64,000 nucleotides of DNA from Pictodentalium vernedei (Eukaryota > Mollusca > Scaphopoda > Dentaliida > Dentaliidae): the NCBI GenBank assembly GCA_031216915.1, contig CM062292.1, positions 70,436,956-70,500,955 of the forward strand. Direction: 5' to 3'. This document shows positions 51,540-61,948 of the stretch, piece by piece. The notes beneath the pieces were generated by a model, which had not been told where the DNA came from, did not search any database, and saw only the letters and a program-made list of their open reading frames with translations. A program made the position numbers and the translations under genes. The stretch's first letter is position 1; the number at the start of each line of letters is the position of its first letter.

Positions 51540-54500
51540 AATAAGAAGACGACTAAATGAAAAGCCATTGAAGAAGAACTTCAAGTTTCCAAAGAAAAGA
51601 AAAGAAAAACTAAAACGAAAACGAGTGATGCCCTTCAGATTCTAGGCAAACGAGATATATCGAGTGAAATTCGATGAGCAATAGACGAAGGGAAAGGAAA
51701 AGAATATCTAGCGCAACTCACCGCGGAACTATTTCAATCAAAGTCCGTAGAATGGGAGAGTGCAATCAATGGTATTTTTAAAACTTTCGACGTGGTTCCC
51801 TTGTTGAAGAAAATCAATCCGAAATTGTTCATGGAATGGGTGAAGAAAAAAGTATTGCATTTGTTTCGCAAATACATGAATGTAGGACTGAAAATTAAGA
51901 TGATACTCCATTGCGTGATGAATAAAATTGACGTGAAGTCCAGCAAGAGCATCGTGAAAAATGCATATTTCAGATCTAACGTCGAACCCGTATTTCGAGG
52001 TTCAGATTCGAAAAGATGAAAGACAAGATGTTGACGTCTCTCGCGAATTATCAACATGAAGGTAGTAATTGGACGTTCGATGAGGTGTTGTAACTCGAAA
52101 TTCACATAACTGAAAACGATTTGTTGAAAGGGTCTTCCTACGTGAAATTACCATATTTCCTAGCAAAAAACACGCTGTGGTCAACGTGAAAAATAAAGAT
52201 GATCAGTGTTTTAAATGGGCAGTCACTTCCGCTTTATACCCTGTCAAAATGAACAACGAAAGAGTTTCTTCTTACGAGGTAACTTCTAAAAATCTCGATT
52301 GGACCGGAGTGACTTTTCCAACAGAGTTAAAACACATCGAACGTTTCGAGGCTCAAAATCCCACCGTAGCGGTGAACGTCTTGAGATACGATGACGAAAA
52401 ACGAAAGATCTATGCTCTCAGACAGACTTCGTATCTCAGAAGAGAAAAGACAATTATTTTATTATTGATTTTGAATGGTGATAATCGTCATTATTGTTGG
52501 GTTAAATATCCGAGCCGATTACTGTCGAAACAAAATAATAATCATAATGGAAAGATATCTTTATGTTACAATTGCATGAACGTGTTTCACAGCGAAGACT
52601 CGTTGGTGAAACATCAGGAATATTGCAACGAAAATCAAGGTGTCGCCGTCGAAATGCCCAAACCCAACACCATCGTGAAGTTTGAAAATCACAATAGAAG
52701 GTTAAAGGTACCATTCGTCGTGTACACCGATTTCGAATGTTTCACCACAAAAATGAGTTCCTGTCAACCCAATGCTCTTCAAAGTTACGTCGAAAGATAT
52801 CAAAAACACATACCTTCAGGCTATTTCATTTACGTGAAATGCACTTTCGACTCGCAACACGATATGGGTCCCTTCACCTACACAAAACAGTACGAAGACG
52901 ACGATGTGGCTCAAAGGTTCGTGGAAGAGTTAGAATGGAAACTTCAAATGTTATACAACAAATTCAAAACTCCGGCAAAAATGATCATCACGCGAGAGCA
53001 GTAGGACGAAAATAACAGAGCCACCGAATGTCACATATGCAGACAATCGTTCGATGACAATTCAAAGGAAAATAAGAAGGTCAGAGACCGCGATCATTAC
53101 ACGGGTCTGTATCGCGGTCCGGCTCACAGCAAGTGTAATTTAAAATATTGAGACGCCATATTCTATCCGGTGATGTTTCACAATCTCGCGGGTTATGACA
53201 GTCATCTGTTCGTGAAAAATCTCGGCACCTCACACGAAGAATTAAATTGCATCGCGAACAGCGAAGAAAGATACATTTCCTTCATGAAATGGAAGCTCAT
53301 GGAGGAGAAAAGAATAATCGATGGAGAGACGTTGGAAGAGCCATATGTTTCATCGACAGTTTTAAATTCATGTTGACCGCTCTGGAAAAATTAGTCGATA
53401 ACATGAGCAAGGATAAATTTAAAATCATGAGTGAACATTTTGGACAACGAGTAGACATCTTGTTGAGGTTAGGAGTCTATCCTTATGATTACATGAGTGA
53501 TCTAAAGAGATTCGAAGACACCGCACTACCTTCGAAAGAAGATTTTTATTCGAAATTATACGAATCCGACATTTCCGACAAGAATTACGAACACGCTAAA
53601 AACGTGTGGAAATCTTTCGATATGAAAACCATGAGAGATTATCACGATCTCTATCTGAAGACCCACGTTCTACTATTGGCAGACGTGTTCGAAAATTTTC
53701 GAGACGTCTGTTGTCGAAATTACGATCTGGATCCCGCTTGGTATTTCACCGCACCCGGTCTGGCGTGGGACGCTCTGTTGAAGACCACCGAAGTCCAATT
53801 GGAATTATTATCCGACGTGGACATGTTGCTCATGTTCGAAAGGGCTACGAGAGGTGGCGTTTCGATGATCTCCCACAGACATTCTGAAGCTAACAATCCC
53901 TACATGAAAGAAGGTTTCGATTCGAAACGGTCAACTAAATACATACAGTATTGGGACGCCAATAATCTATGGTAAGGCTATGAGTCATCCTTTACCGATT
54001 GGAAATTTCGAATGGGTAAAGGAACCAGAAGAGATGCAAAAATGTAGAGACTATCCTTGCATTTTAGAAGTCGATTTGAACTATCTGGAAGAATTACACG
54101 ATCCACACAACGATTATCCGCTAGCTACCGAACGAATGAAACCAAATGAAGGAGATGAGGAAAAACTCATTCCCAATTTATTTAACAAACGTAACTACAT
54201 CGTCTACAGTGAGAATTTGAAACAGTACGCCGATTGCGGGATGAAATTAGTCGACATAGATCGCATCCTTCGATTCGACGAAGAGCCTTGGATGAAAAAA
54301 TACATCGATCTCAACAGGAATCTCAGAATTCAAGCTAAGAACGATTTCGAAAAAGATTTCTTCAAACTCATGAACAACTGCGTGTACGGTAAATCGATGG
54401 AAAACATCAGGAAGAGAACTGACGTTCGACTCGTCACATCTGAAAAAAAGCTAAAACATTAGTGGCAAAACCCAATTACAAACACCGAACCATATTCGAC

Positions 54501-55456
54501 GAAAATCTAGTGGCCGTTCACATGCAAAAGATGCACCCAAAGTTTGACAAACCGTATTATCTCGGACCGATCATCTTAGATGTCAGCAAGCGATTGATGT
54601 ACGAGTTTCACTACGATTACGTCAAACGAAAATTTGGTGATAAAGCCAAACTACTGTTCACCGACATAGACAGTTTAGTTTACGAGATAGAGATGAAAGA
54701 CGTCTACCGAGATATATCTCAGGACGTGGCCAAGTGGTTCGACATGAGCAAGTATCCCGTCGATCAGCCATCCAACATTCAATTGAACGACAACAAGAAG
54801 GTGTTGTGCAAATTTAAGGATGAGAGCGGTGGTAAACAAATCATCGAATTCGTGAGCTTGAGACCCAAACTGTATGCTTATCGTCTAGAACATGATGAAG
54901 AGATCAAGAAGTGCAAAGGAGTTAAAGCGTGCGTGGTGAAGAAAAACATCTCTTTCCAAGAGTATAAAGATTGTCTGTTAGGAAGTGGTCCGGTGTATAA
55001 GATTATGAAATCGATTTTAAGCGAAAATCACGACTTGTATACAAAATAGTCAACAAGATTTCGCTGACGGCCGACGGCGATAAGAGATTCATGTTAGACG
55101 ATAAAATAAGCACTTTAGCACTCGGACATTGGACTTTAGATCTAATTAGAGACGATATGAATGTGGATGATTGGATTCCAGATACGATTGTGGATGATAG
55201 GATTCCAGAAAATCAAGAAGAATTAGATGGATTCAAAATTATAGAAATTGATAGTAACATCGAGTGTCCAGAAAATCAAGAGGAATTAGATGGATTCAAT
55301 ATTATGGAAATCGATAGTGACATCGAGAGTCCAGAAAATCAAGAGGAATTAGATGGAATCAAAATTATAGAAAACGATAGAGACATCGAGAATGTTAGTT
55401 TAAAAAAAAGGAGAAAAAAACAAAAAAAAATAACGTCATTTTTTAGTGAATTATAA
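51540..55456 (+). pseudogene. Protein-primed family B DNA polymerase (heavily broken)
   Basis: Recognisable in order: N-terminal helical part (51,575-52,017), KNKDDQCFKWAVTSALYPV (~52,187), a C2H2-type finger (CYNCMNVFHSEDSLVKH, ~52,565), exonuclease YTDFECF (~52,725), a CHICRQSF ... RDRDHYTGLYRGPAHSKCN zinc/HNH-like block (~53,030-53,145), HNLAGYDSHLFVKNLG (~53,180), motif A YWDANNLW (~53,950), motif B MNNCVYGKSM (~54,370) and motif C TDIDSLVYEI (~54,660). Lesions: stops at ~51,675, ~52,090, 53,002 and 53,149; frame changes near 52,010, 53,300-53,345, 53,970, 54,440 and 55,035. The C-terminal end carries three 21-residue repeats. Confidence 0.93.
55205..55393 (+). repeat. Three 63 bp tandem repeats in the polymerase C-terminus
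   Basis: Units start at 55,205, 55,268 and 55,331 (CCAGAAAATCAAGAAGAATT), coding PENQEELDGFKIIEIDSNIE-like acidic repeats in frame. Two shorter related units precede them. Absent from the Polinton 1 polymerase end. Confidence 0.9.
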
Positions 55457-55488
55457 TAAAATAAATAAAAAAAAAATATATACACATT

Positions 55489-55923
55489 ATGAATAAGAAA
55501 ATAAAGATATCCGTAGAAGGTGTCGTCTTACCTAACGAACCCCTATCCAACATGGATCTGTTGAATGCGGCAAAGGATTTGAAAATCAAAGATTTTCTAG
55601 GCATGTTTTCCAGAGATGCCTTGCCGAAGAGAAGACCTCGACAATCGGAATGCGGAATTTTAAATCTAGATGATTCATCGGGTGAAGGCACTCACTGGGT
55701 GGCGTGGATCAGGAACGGGAAGAGGAAAAATTATTATTTTGACAGCTACGGAATCTCGCCACCAAAAGAAATAAAGAACTATTTCAACAAATCGATGGTT
55801 TGTTACAACACAGAACAAGTGCAATCACCAGATCAAGTGTTTTGCGGTCACCTGTGTCTCTACTTTCTCAAGAGATGGTCTGAAGGAGATCGATTTCAAG
55901 ACATACTCAATTATTTACATTAG
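55489..55923 (+). CDS. Adenovirus-type cysteine protease
   Basis: 144 residues, intact, ATG at 55,489. Catalytic set His69 (GEGTHWVAW), Asp85 (YYFDSYG), Gln112 and Cys119 (VFCGHLCLYFL); the Gln-to-Cys spacing of seven equals that of adenovirus protease. Processes virion precursors by family knowledge. Unlike Polinton 1, it follows the polymerase rather than the capsid gene. Confidence 0.92.
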   Translation: MNKKIKISVEGVVLPNEPLSNMDLLNAAKDLKIKDFLGMFSRDALPKRRPRQSECGILNLDDSSGEGTHWVAWIRNGKRKNYYFDSYGISPPKEIKNYFNKSMVCYNTEQVQSPDQVFCGHLCLYFLKRWSEGDRFQDILNYLH

Positions 55924-56078
55924 AGAGAGATTTTTTTTTTTTATAGTATATATACAGATAAAAAATTATTTTAAAAAAATTTTAATCGAATAAAAACGAA
56001 AAATAAAATAACATAGTTCATTTTTAATAAACTGCGTTTTGATTATATTTTTCTAAAAACAAAAAATCCCACAACAAC

Positions 56079-57199
56079 ATGCCAGTCGATAAATTTGGTA
56101 GAAGTGATGACGAAAAAGTCAACCTAAGAAAGAAGAGGAAGACGTTCAAAGTTGACGATGGTTACGACGTTGCCAACTTGGATGAATGTTACGTTCGGAG
56201 ATACGAACATCGAGAAGAACCTTTGAACATGAACGATAAGAAGCTCTACAATCTTCCCGAGCCAATAGATCTCGCAGATGCTGCGACTAAAAAATACGTC
56301 GACAGGGAGAACGCCGATTTGGAATGAATCCTGCTAGATAATTACGTGGATAAAACCATGACCGACGATCTCGATCTGAAATCCAAATGTTTGGTGAATG
56401 TTGCGAATCCCATAGATCCCACCTATGCCGCGACCAAGAAATACGCGGACAACTCTCACGCGAGATTCAGTGAACACCTGAGAAATATATACGTTCAGAA
56501 AACGATGCACTCGGAATTGAACGCCAATTCTAACAAGATAATGAACGTAGCCACTCCCACGAATCCCAAGGACGTGGCGACCAAACACTACGCAGATCTG
56601 AAACAGAGAAAGTCTGACAGACGAGAAATGAAATCGGATCTGAATGCGGGATTCAACAAGATATTGAATCGGTCTGGAGAAAGGGTGACATCATGGAAGG
56701 TAAACTAGACATGGGTGGACACGCGCTCATGCATCTACCGGATCCCGTGAACATGACGGATGCCTGCACCCTGATTTCGGTGGTGGAGAAATTCAAATAT
56801 GCTAGACAATTGATCACTGTGTGGGCCGAAGAGGCTGGCACCTTAGATGAGGGAAAAGCTGAGTGGTCTTTCGGAAATGGAAATGGAGGTAGCGGATCGA
56901 AACATGGTCAGGTGGGATATCCCATGCCGCTGGGAGGTGAAATCCTTCGAATGAGTCTCGCTTCCTCGGATTTGAATAACAGAGCAGTCGTCAATCTCAT
57001 GGTGAATGGTGTAGAGAGCGATAAGAGATACAGCATCGAAAATACTGAGAATCAACACGCGAATGTTAGCACATTTGGCACGCCTCTCAAAGTGAACGCT
57101 GGAGACAGGATTAATTTCGTTATGAAAACCAATAATCCCAAAGCCGCCACTTCTGTGGTGAGTCTACTGATCAAACTAGTTCCTTTGAACAAACAGTGA
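56079..57199 (+). pseudogene. Fibre-like protein with phage-type repeats, two lesions
   Basis: Four copies of a repeat with the pattern (L/V/M)xxLPxPxxxxDAATKKYxD: KLYNLPEPIDLADAATKKYV (~56,240), CLVNVANPIDPTYAATKKYA (~56,390), KIMNVATPTNPKDVATKHYA (~56,535) and ALMHLPDPVNMTDACT (~56,730). This repeat is known from bacteriophage tail fibres, where it forms a trimeric shaft. The C-terminal ~130 residues (after VWAEEAGTLDEGK) are Gly/Ser-rich and beta-like and may be a head domain. TGA at 56,325-56,327 and a frame change near 56,665-56,690 interrupt the frame. Role as host attachment fibre is inferred. Confidence 0.7.
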
Positions 57200-57254
57200 A
57201 TGCGTGGAAAATAATGAATTAAAAAAAATAATGTGTGATTATTAAAAACAAAAA

Positions 57255-57367
57255 AAACAAAAAAAAAGTAATGAGATCATCTTTAGATCTCATTTTTTTT
57301 TTTTTGTTTTCCTTCTTCTTCACTATTACCATATATTATAATAACGTTTCCTTTTTTCTCAATTTTC
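57255..57367. repeat. Internal inverted repeat, arm 2
   Basis: Reverse complement of 49,710-49,812, including the last ~27 codons of the gene at 49,374-49,788. It lies at the convergent boundary between plus- and minus-strand gene blocks. Confidence 0.9.
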
Positions 57368-57442
57368 ACGATCTGAAATGTTTTTTTTCTTTAGTAAAAG
57401 AATTTTGTCACTTATAACGATGATTAAAATTGCATCCTTTTT

Positions 57443-57784
57443 TTAATTTTCTATCCATTTATGATTACAATTCATACACTTTGTGAATACGGTTGTTGGT
57501 TCATCACCAGATCTAGTTTGTTGAGATTCGATTTTTTTTTGATGTTTCTTACATTTGCGACATTTTAAAATTGTATTTTTTATAATTTCTTTGTTAGATC
57601 TTATGAGATCAAACTCTTCTTTTTCTTTTAAACGATATTCGTCAAAATCACAACTATTCCATCCTTTTTTTGTGTTACGTTCTTCATATTCAATTTGAAT
57701 CCATTTTTCCAAGTATTTTTTTTTAACGTCGTAGTAATCTTTTCTGAACAGACGATTTGTTGTTTTCATGTCAAAAACATCCAT
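57443..57784 (-). CDS. TFIIS-like zinc-ribbon protein
   Basis: 113 residues from ATG at 57,784 (MDVFDMKTTN); GTG further upstream would add 14. The C-terminal zinc ribbon is CRKCKKHQKK, then QTRSGDEPTTVFTKCMNC and NHKW. The two CxxC pairs flank an RSGDEPTT hairpin whose Asp-Glu pair matches the acidic catalytic tip of TFIIS, which stimulates transcript cleavage by RNA polymerase II. The upstream helical part could be a short TFIIS domain II. Similar proteins occur in large DNA viruses. Intact. Confidence 0.85.
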   Translation of the reverse strand: MDVFDMKTTNRLFRKDYYDVKKKYLEKWIQIEYEERNTKKGWNSCDFDEYRLKEKEEFDLIRSNKEIIKNTILKCRKCKKHQKKIESQQTRSGDEPTTVFTKCMNCNHKWIEN

Positions 57785-57865
57785 TTTGTTTTCGAGATTT
57801 TGGTTTTTAATTAATCTTACATCCACATTTTTAACGTTTATTAATTTTTTTTACACACTCGTCTC

Positions 57866-59140
57866 TCATCGAATGATCGACATCTTATTTCTGTCCGATT
57901 CGAATTGTAATTCTCTGTCCGACAGGACCAGGGTGAAGGCTTCGTTTTTTCTCGGCACGTTCCTATCGAATTGCAACTTGATCTGAATATCTAAGATGCT
58001 ACTCTTGAGTAGTTCACTCTGTTTACTGACGTCGAATACGAACATGGGATACATTGACTTGTATTCGCCGGGAGACATGTTAGGGTTGCTCATCAATTTG
58101 TCTAGACCGTGATACTTCTTTCTAAAATCAGCGGCGTCGCCGTACAGTCTGCAGAAATCGTTCTTGTCAAACGACGCGTTGTAATCGATTGCTGGATATC
58201 TCGTGGCATTCAGAAACACTTGCATGTTTCTCAAATGGCAGTGATCGAACAGCAACGCATTCTTTTCCTGAGACCCGTCCCTATCAGTCTGAAATGCAAC
58301 CACGATGAAACACGGTCTCTCGGAAGCGGATTTCACCGGCAATCTCCAATCGAAGTGATTCGTGGAGGGAGGAATGCTAGCCATGTCGCACTGTCTCATT
58401 CTAAATCCCACGGGTAATTTACTCTTGGATTCTATGATCTTGTAGAGATGCCCTTTCTCCACGATCGAAGGCTCCACGTGCGGAACGAAGCACGATATCT
58501 TGTGTAGAGTTATCTTACCCGCATCGGTCGCAGTGAGTCCCACTATTGCGTCATCGTTTCCTTTTCGAATCAACGTCAGATTGTGTTTGAATCCGTACAT
58601 GATCTTGTTGTAATCGTCTGCAAATCCGAAGATGTGTTTCAAAGGTATTCTGAACGAAAACGTTCCTTTAGGTCTAGACGTCTTGACGACGTAGTCGAAT
58701 ATCAAGGCGGCGCCGGCGCTAGCAGGGCCGACGGTGTCTTTCACCCACAACTGATTAAGTCCTCTGGATTTCGAAAAATCATCAGGATACGTCAAGGGTC
58801 CGAACATCGTGGTGGCCTGACCGGGATGAAAAACAGATTCTATCTCTTGTCCGGATAGCATGTATTTTATATTACTGAATAGATGCATGATGCCATTATT
58901 GGCTAGAGTAACCGTGTCGTCGTCGGAGTAGTCGCTCCCATCTTCCTTGGTGAGACGTCCCTGCACCACTATGTAACTCTCGCTAGGATGTACGAATAGA
59001 TGTTGAGTTTCGACGTTGATTCTTATCTCTCCCGCATTGTTCAAACTCGTTCCGGTTACCGGTTCGTATTCGTGAACCTCATATTCTCGAATACTTTCAT
59101 CTTTCACTATGCTTTATGCTATATCTAGTATATTTGTCAT
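57866..59140 (-). pseudogene. Major capsid protein (adintovirus-like), early stop
   Basis: From ATG at 59,140 (MTNILDIA) the frame meets TAA at 59,114-59,116 and then remains open for 415 codons. EPVTGTSLNNAGEIRINVE, FVHPSESYIVVQGRLT, NIKYMLSGQEIESVFHPGQ and RGLNQLWVKDT mark the double-jelly-roll capsid family of adintovirus-type Polintons. Apart from the early stop the gene is undamaged. It is only distantly similar to the Polinton 1 capsid, which supports different lineages. Confidence 0.85.
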
Positions 59141-59294
59141 TTTAAAGGATTTTTAGTTTTTTGTTTATTAATTAACTTGCTTTTTTTTATCTAAAAATAG
59201 TTTTAATTATTTTTATTATTATTTTATCTGATATATATGTGTGTAAACAAGAAAATGTTAAAGAAAGTAAATAAAAAAAAATTTGTTTTCTTTA

Positions 59295-60116
59295 TCAAAA
59301 CTTTGTCTTCTGTAATTGTTGTTCGTAAAACTTTCCGATGATCTCTTCTCCATCCAAAGCTTCGATTTCGTAAGTCACCGGATCGGTGTGAAATATTTTG
59401 ATTATCACGAAGATTTCCGAGGTCCATCAAGGAGTATAACCCTTTTCGAAGTGCTTCTTATAAGCGTAAATTCTCACTCGATCACCGACCGCACATTTCG
59501 GTGTTCTAGACTTCTTCCTGATCTTAGATCTCTCAGGATATAGATTCGCGTAGACCCGTTTTTCGTTTCGAGGATCGCTAGCTTCCGTGGGAGTCATCTT
59601 GATCGATCTGTGTTGGGTGTTGTAATCTTTGACTAGACCGTTCAGAGCGTATATGTATTTCTTGGTCGAATTCGCCGTGAAGTATCTGTGCATCTTTTCC
59701 TTCATCGTTCGATTCCAACGTTCCACCACGCTGGCTTTCTCTTCGTTTTCGATCGAGTATAGGTCTACCAATCGATGAACGTGCTTGTTGTAGAATTCCT
59801 TTCCCTTATCCACCCACAATTTACTCAGTTTTCGAGAAGACGAGTCGAACACGCTCTTCAGAGCCTCGGCGATGCAAGGTCCCGATTTATTCTTCAAAGC
59901 TCTGATCCAACCGTATTTGGAAAACACGTTGATGACCGTCAATAGATATTTGACGCCCTCGTTCCACCTCGAAAACGATCTCATGTCGACCAAGTCGGCA
60001 GACCAAATATCATCCAGACCCTTCACGAACACCCTTCTCTTTCGAAATTTACGCACTATGGGTTTGTGTAACTCCTCGGCCAATTCGCTCGTCAATAATC
60101 ATTTCTTCTTCTTTTC
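59295..60116 (-). pseudogene. Retroviral-type integrase, two in-frame stops
   Basis: rve core with Asp in WSADLVDM, Asp in LWVDKGKEF and Glu in ASVVERWNRT, so the DDE triad is present; then CAVGDRVRIYAYKKHFEKGY. TGA at 60,099-60,101 near the N-terminus (before LTSELAEELHKPIVRKF) and TGA at 59,427-59,429 (after KGYTP); the frame continues to TGA at 59,295. No chromodomain, unlike Polinton 1. The usual N-terminal segment could not be identified where this region meets the PLA2-like gene. Confidence 0.88.
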
Positions 60117-60621
60117 AGATGCGCTTTTTTTTTTGAACGCCCCATCCGAATCGACGTTTCGCACCGATTAGATTGCCGACCAGCGAACGTTCTATCTTCT
60201 CTCTCCTGGTCGGATTCGATATGCTTCTCAATTTCCCCAACATGTTTTTATCGCAGACGTCGTTGCGAGTCTTGGTGTCGGGATGTCCGGCGTAGCACAG
60301 ATCGTGATCATACGCGGCCACGTCCACCCTATTCACAGGTTTGCTCCAAGATTTGGGTGTCAGATCGGCTTTGAGTCTCTTGTTCAATTTCGTTCCGGGT
60401 CCAGTGAAACTGTGACCCGGCAGATGCATTTCGAAAGGTAGATTATTGATCATTTTATTCACGATGCCTTTACCTTTGCTCGCGTTCTTTTTTTTGATGA
60501 ATCGTGTCTTGATAGAACCACACACGTCGCAAATTCCGCGAAGCATCTGTCGGTCTTTTTAAGTTCGCACTTCTCTAGAATTACTCGTCTCGGTAACTCT
60601 CTTACACTTTACGCAATACAT
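60115..60621 (-). pseudogene. Phospholipase A2-like protein with zinc-ribbon N-terminus
   Basis: From ATG at 60,621 (MYCVKCKRVTETSNSREVRT) TAA at 60,559-60,561 interrupts, and the frame continues (143 residues from Met at 60,546). CVKC and CDVC form a probable zinc ribbon across the stop. The PLA2 core has the calcium-loop motif GHSFTGPGTKL and the catalytic His-Asp pair in AAYDHDLCY, as in the parvovirus VP1 type. PLA2 domains of capsids open endosomal membranes in parvoviruses (family knowledge); an entry role here is inferred. The catalytic part itself is intact. Confidence 0.87.
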
Positions 60622-60712
60622 TTTTTAAGAGTTATTTAAATTAATTTCGTTTTTTTTATTTTATATATAAATTTAATAATTAATTAATTCTGTTCTTATA
60701 TATATTTTTTTT

Positions 60713-61375
60713 TCAATCGCTGCTCTTGAGTTCTATCATCTTACTCAATTCCTCCCTGGCCTCTTTCCTCCCCTTTTCCACGAGAGAATCCTTCATCTCT
60801 TCCTTGATGATCTGACGAGTCTTGACTCTCACGGCTTCTTTCATGGCATCGTATTTCGTTTTCTCGCTCAATATCGTGAAGTATTCTCCGTCCGATATCC
60901 TACCGTCTTTCAACGCCATAGAGATCATTTCGGATATCGTGTCGATCTTGAAGTCGGCCAAGACGCGAATCTTGTCGTGTTTCCTCGCCTTCAGATATAA
61001 TTTCCTACACAAAAAGTTTCCGAGCGTGCTAAACAATCCGGCGGCGAGAGCCACTCCTTCTACGGTCAACACGATCGGAATGCCGACCGCGGTCGACAAC
61101 AATCCGATGCCGGCCGCGTGTAAACCCATGGAAATCGTGATGAGTGTCGTGTCGATCGCGTTGACGAATGTCACGAAACGCGAATACTTCTTCTTGAGAG
61201 AACGACGAGAATCTCTCTCTCGAGTTAGATACTCTTGGATTCTATTGATTTGATCGATGCGATACCTCTCTCCTCTTTCTCTTTCTTCTAGCGACGGTGC
61301 CGTCGGCAAAGCATCGATCGGCTTCTCATCCTCGTCGTCCACTAACGTCGGATACAATTTATTTCTGGTTCTCAT
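60713..61375 (-). CDS. Membrane protein with two hydrophobic segments
   Basis: 220 residues, intact. Basic N-terminal region, two adjacent hydrophobic stretches at ~75-115 (ITISMGLHAAGIGLLSTAVG and VLTVEGVALAAGLFSTLGNF), then a helical C-terminus with MALKDGRISDGEYFTILSEK. I recognise this as a conserved gene of unknown function in Polinton-type elements. Possibly a virion or host-membrane protein. Confidence 0.65.
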   Translation of the reverse strand: MRTRNKLYPTLVDDEDEKPIDALPTAPSLEERERGERYRIDQINRIQEYLTRERDSRRSLKKKYSRFVTFVNAIDTTLITISMGLHAAGIGLLSTAVGIPIVLTVEGVALAAGLFSTLGNFLCRKLYLKARKHDKIRVLADFKIDTISEMISMALKDGRISDGEYFTILSEKTKYDAMKEAVRVKTRQIIKEEMKDSLVEKGRKEAREELSKMIELKSSD

Positions 61376-61473
61376 TTTTGTATTTTTTTTCTTTCTAATA
61401 TTAGATAAAAAATTTTATGTGTGTATTTATTTTTATTTTCTATTCTCCCTTATTTTATATCAACGAAAAAAAC

Positions 61474-61848
61474 TTAGACGTATGCTTCATTCAGCAATAA
61501 TTTCTTGATGCATCCCTTGTCTTCTAAAGTCAGACTTTTACGCGCCAATTTCAGTTCTTCCGAAACTGTAGGCTTGTCTTGATTCTTACAGAAGACTAAT
61601 CTCTTCCAAAACGTGATCACATCGTTGAATCTAACGCGTTCGAACGCCGGTTCGAAATACATGACGTCCATATCTTCCCTTTCCATCGTCAGACACGAAT
61701 GATTCTCGTGATCGAAGTCTAGATGATCCCGACATCCGACGCATCGTTCTAACAAGATGGAACGTAGTTCTTCGTTCACGCATATTGCGTATGCTCTCAT
61801 CAGCATGTTTAAAAGAATCCTCGCTCTAATAGTCTGGGAAGCGCACAT
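61474..61848 (-). CDS. CxxC/His-cluster protein
   Basis: 124 residues, intact. Cluster RCVGCRDHLDFDHENHSCL, then VRFNDVITFWKRLVFC and a C-terminal LTLEDKGCIKKLLL. Counterpart of 16,511-17,230 in Polinton 1 (CYVC...H...H..C and LTNEQRRCIMDLV) but lacks its basic N-terminal half. Function unknown. Confidence 0.65.
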   Translation of the reverse strand: MCASQTIRARILLNMLMRAYAICVNEELRSILLERCVGCRDHLDFDHENHSCLTMEREDMDVMYFEPAFERVRFNDVITFWKRLVFCKNQDKPTVSEELKLARKSLTLEDKGCIKKLLLNEAYV

Positions 61849-61948
61849 GATTTACGTATTTTTTTTTTATTATTTATTCGATTTGATATATTTATTTTTC
61901 TAAATAACTATTATCTATATATTTTTTTCTCTTCTATATATATCAATC

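Noticed and set aside
45504..60621. Alternative genetic code or stop read-through in element 2
   Set aside because: TAA, TAG and TGA all interrupt genes and frameshifts occur as well; intact neighbouring genes end normally. Decay explains it better.
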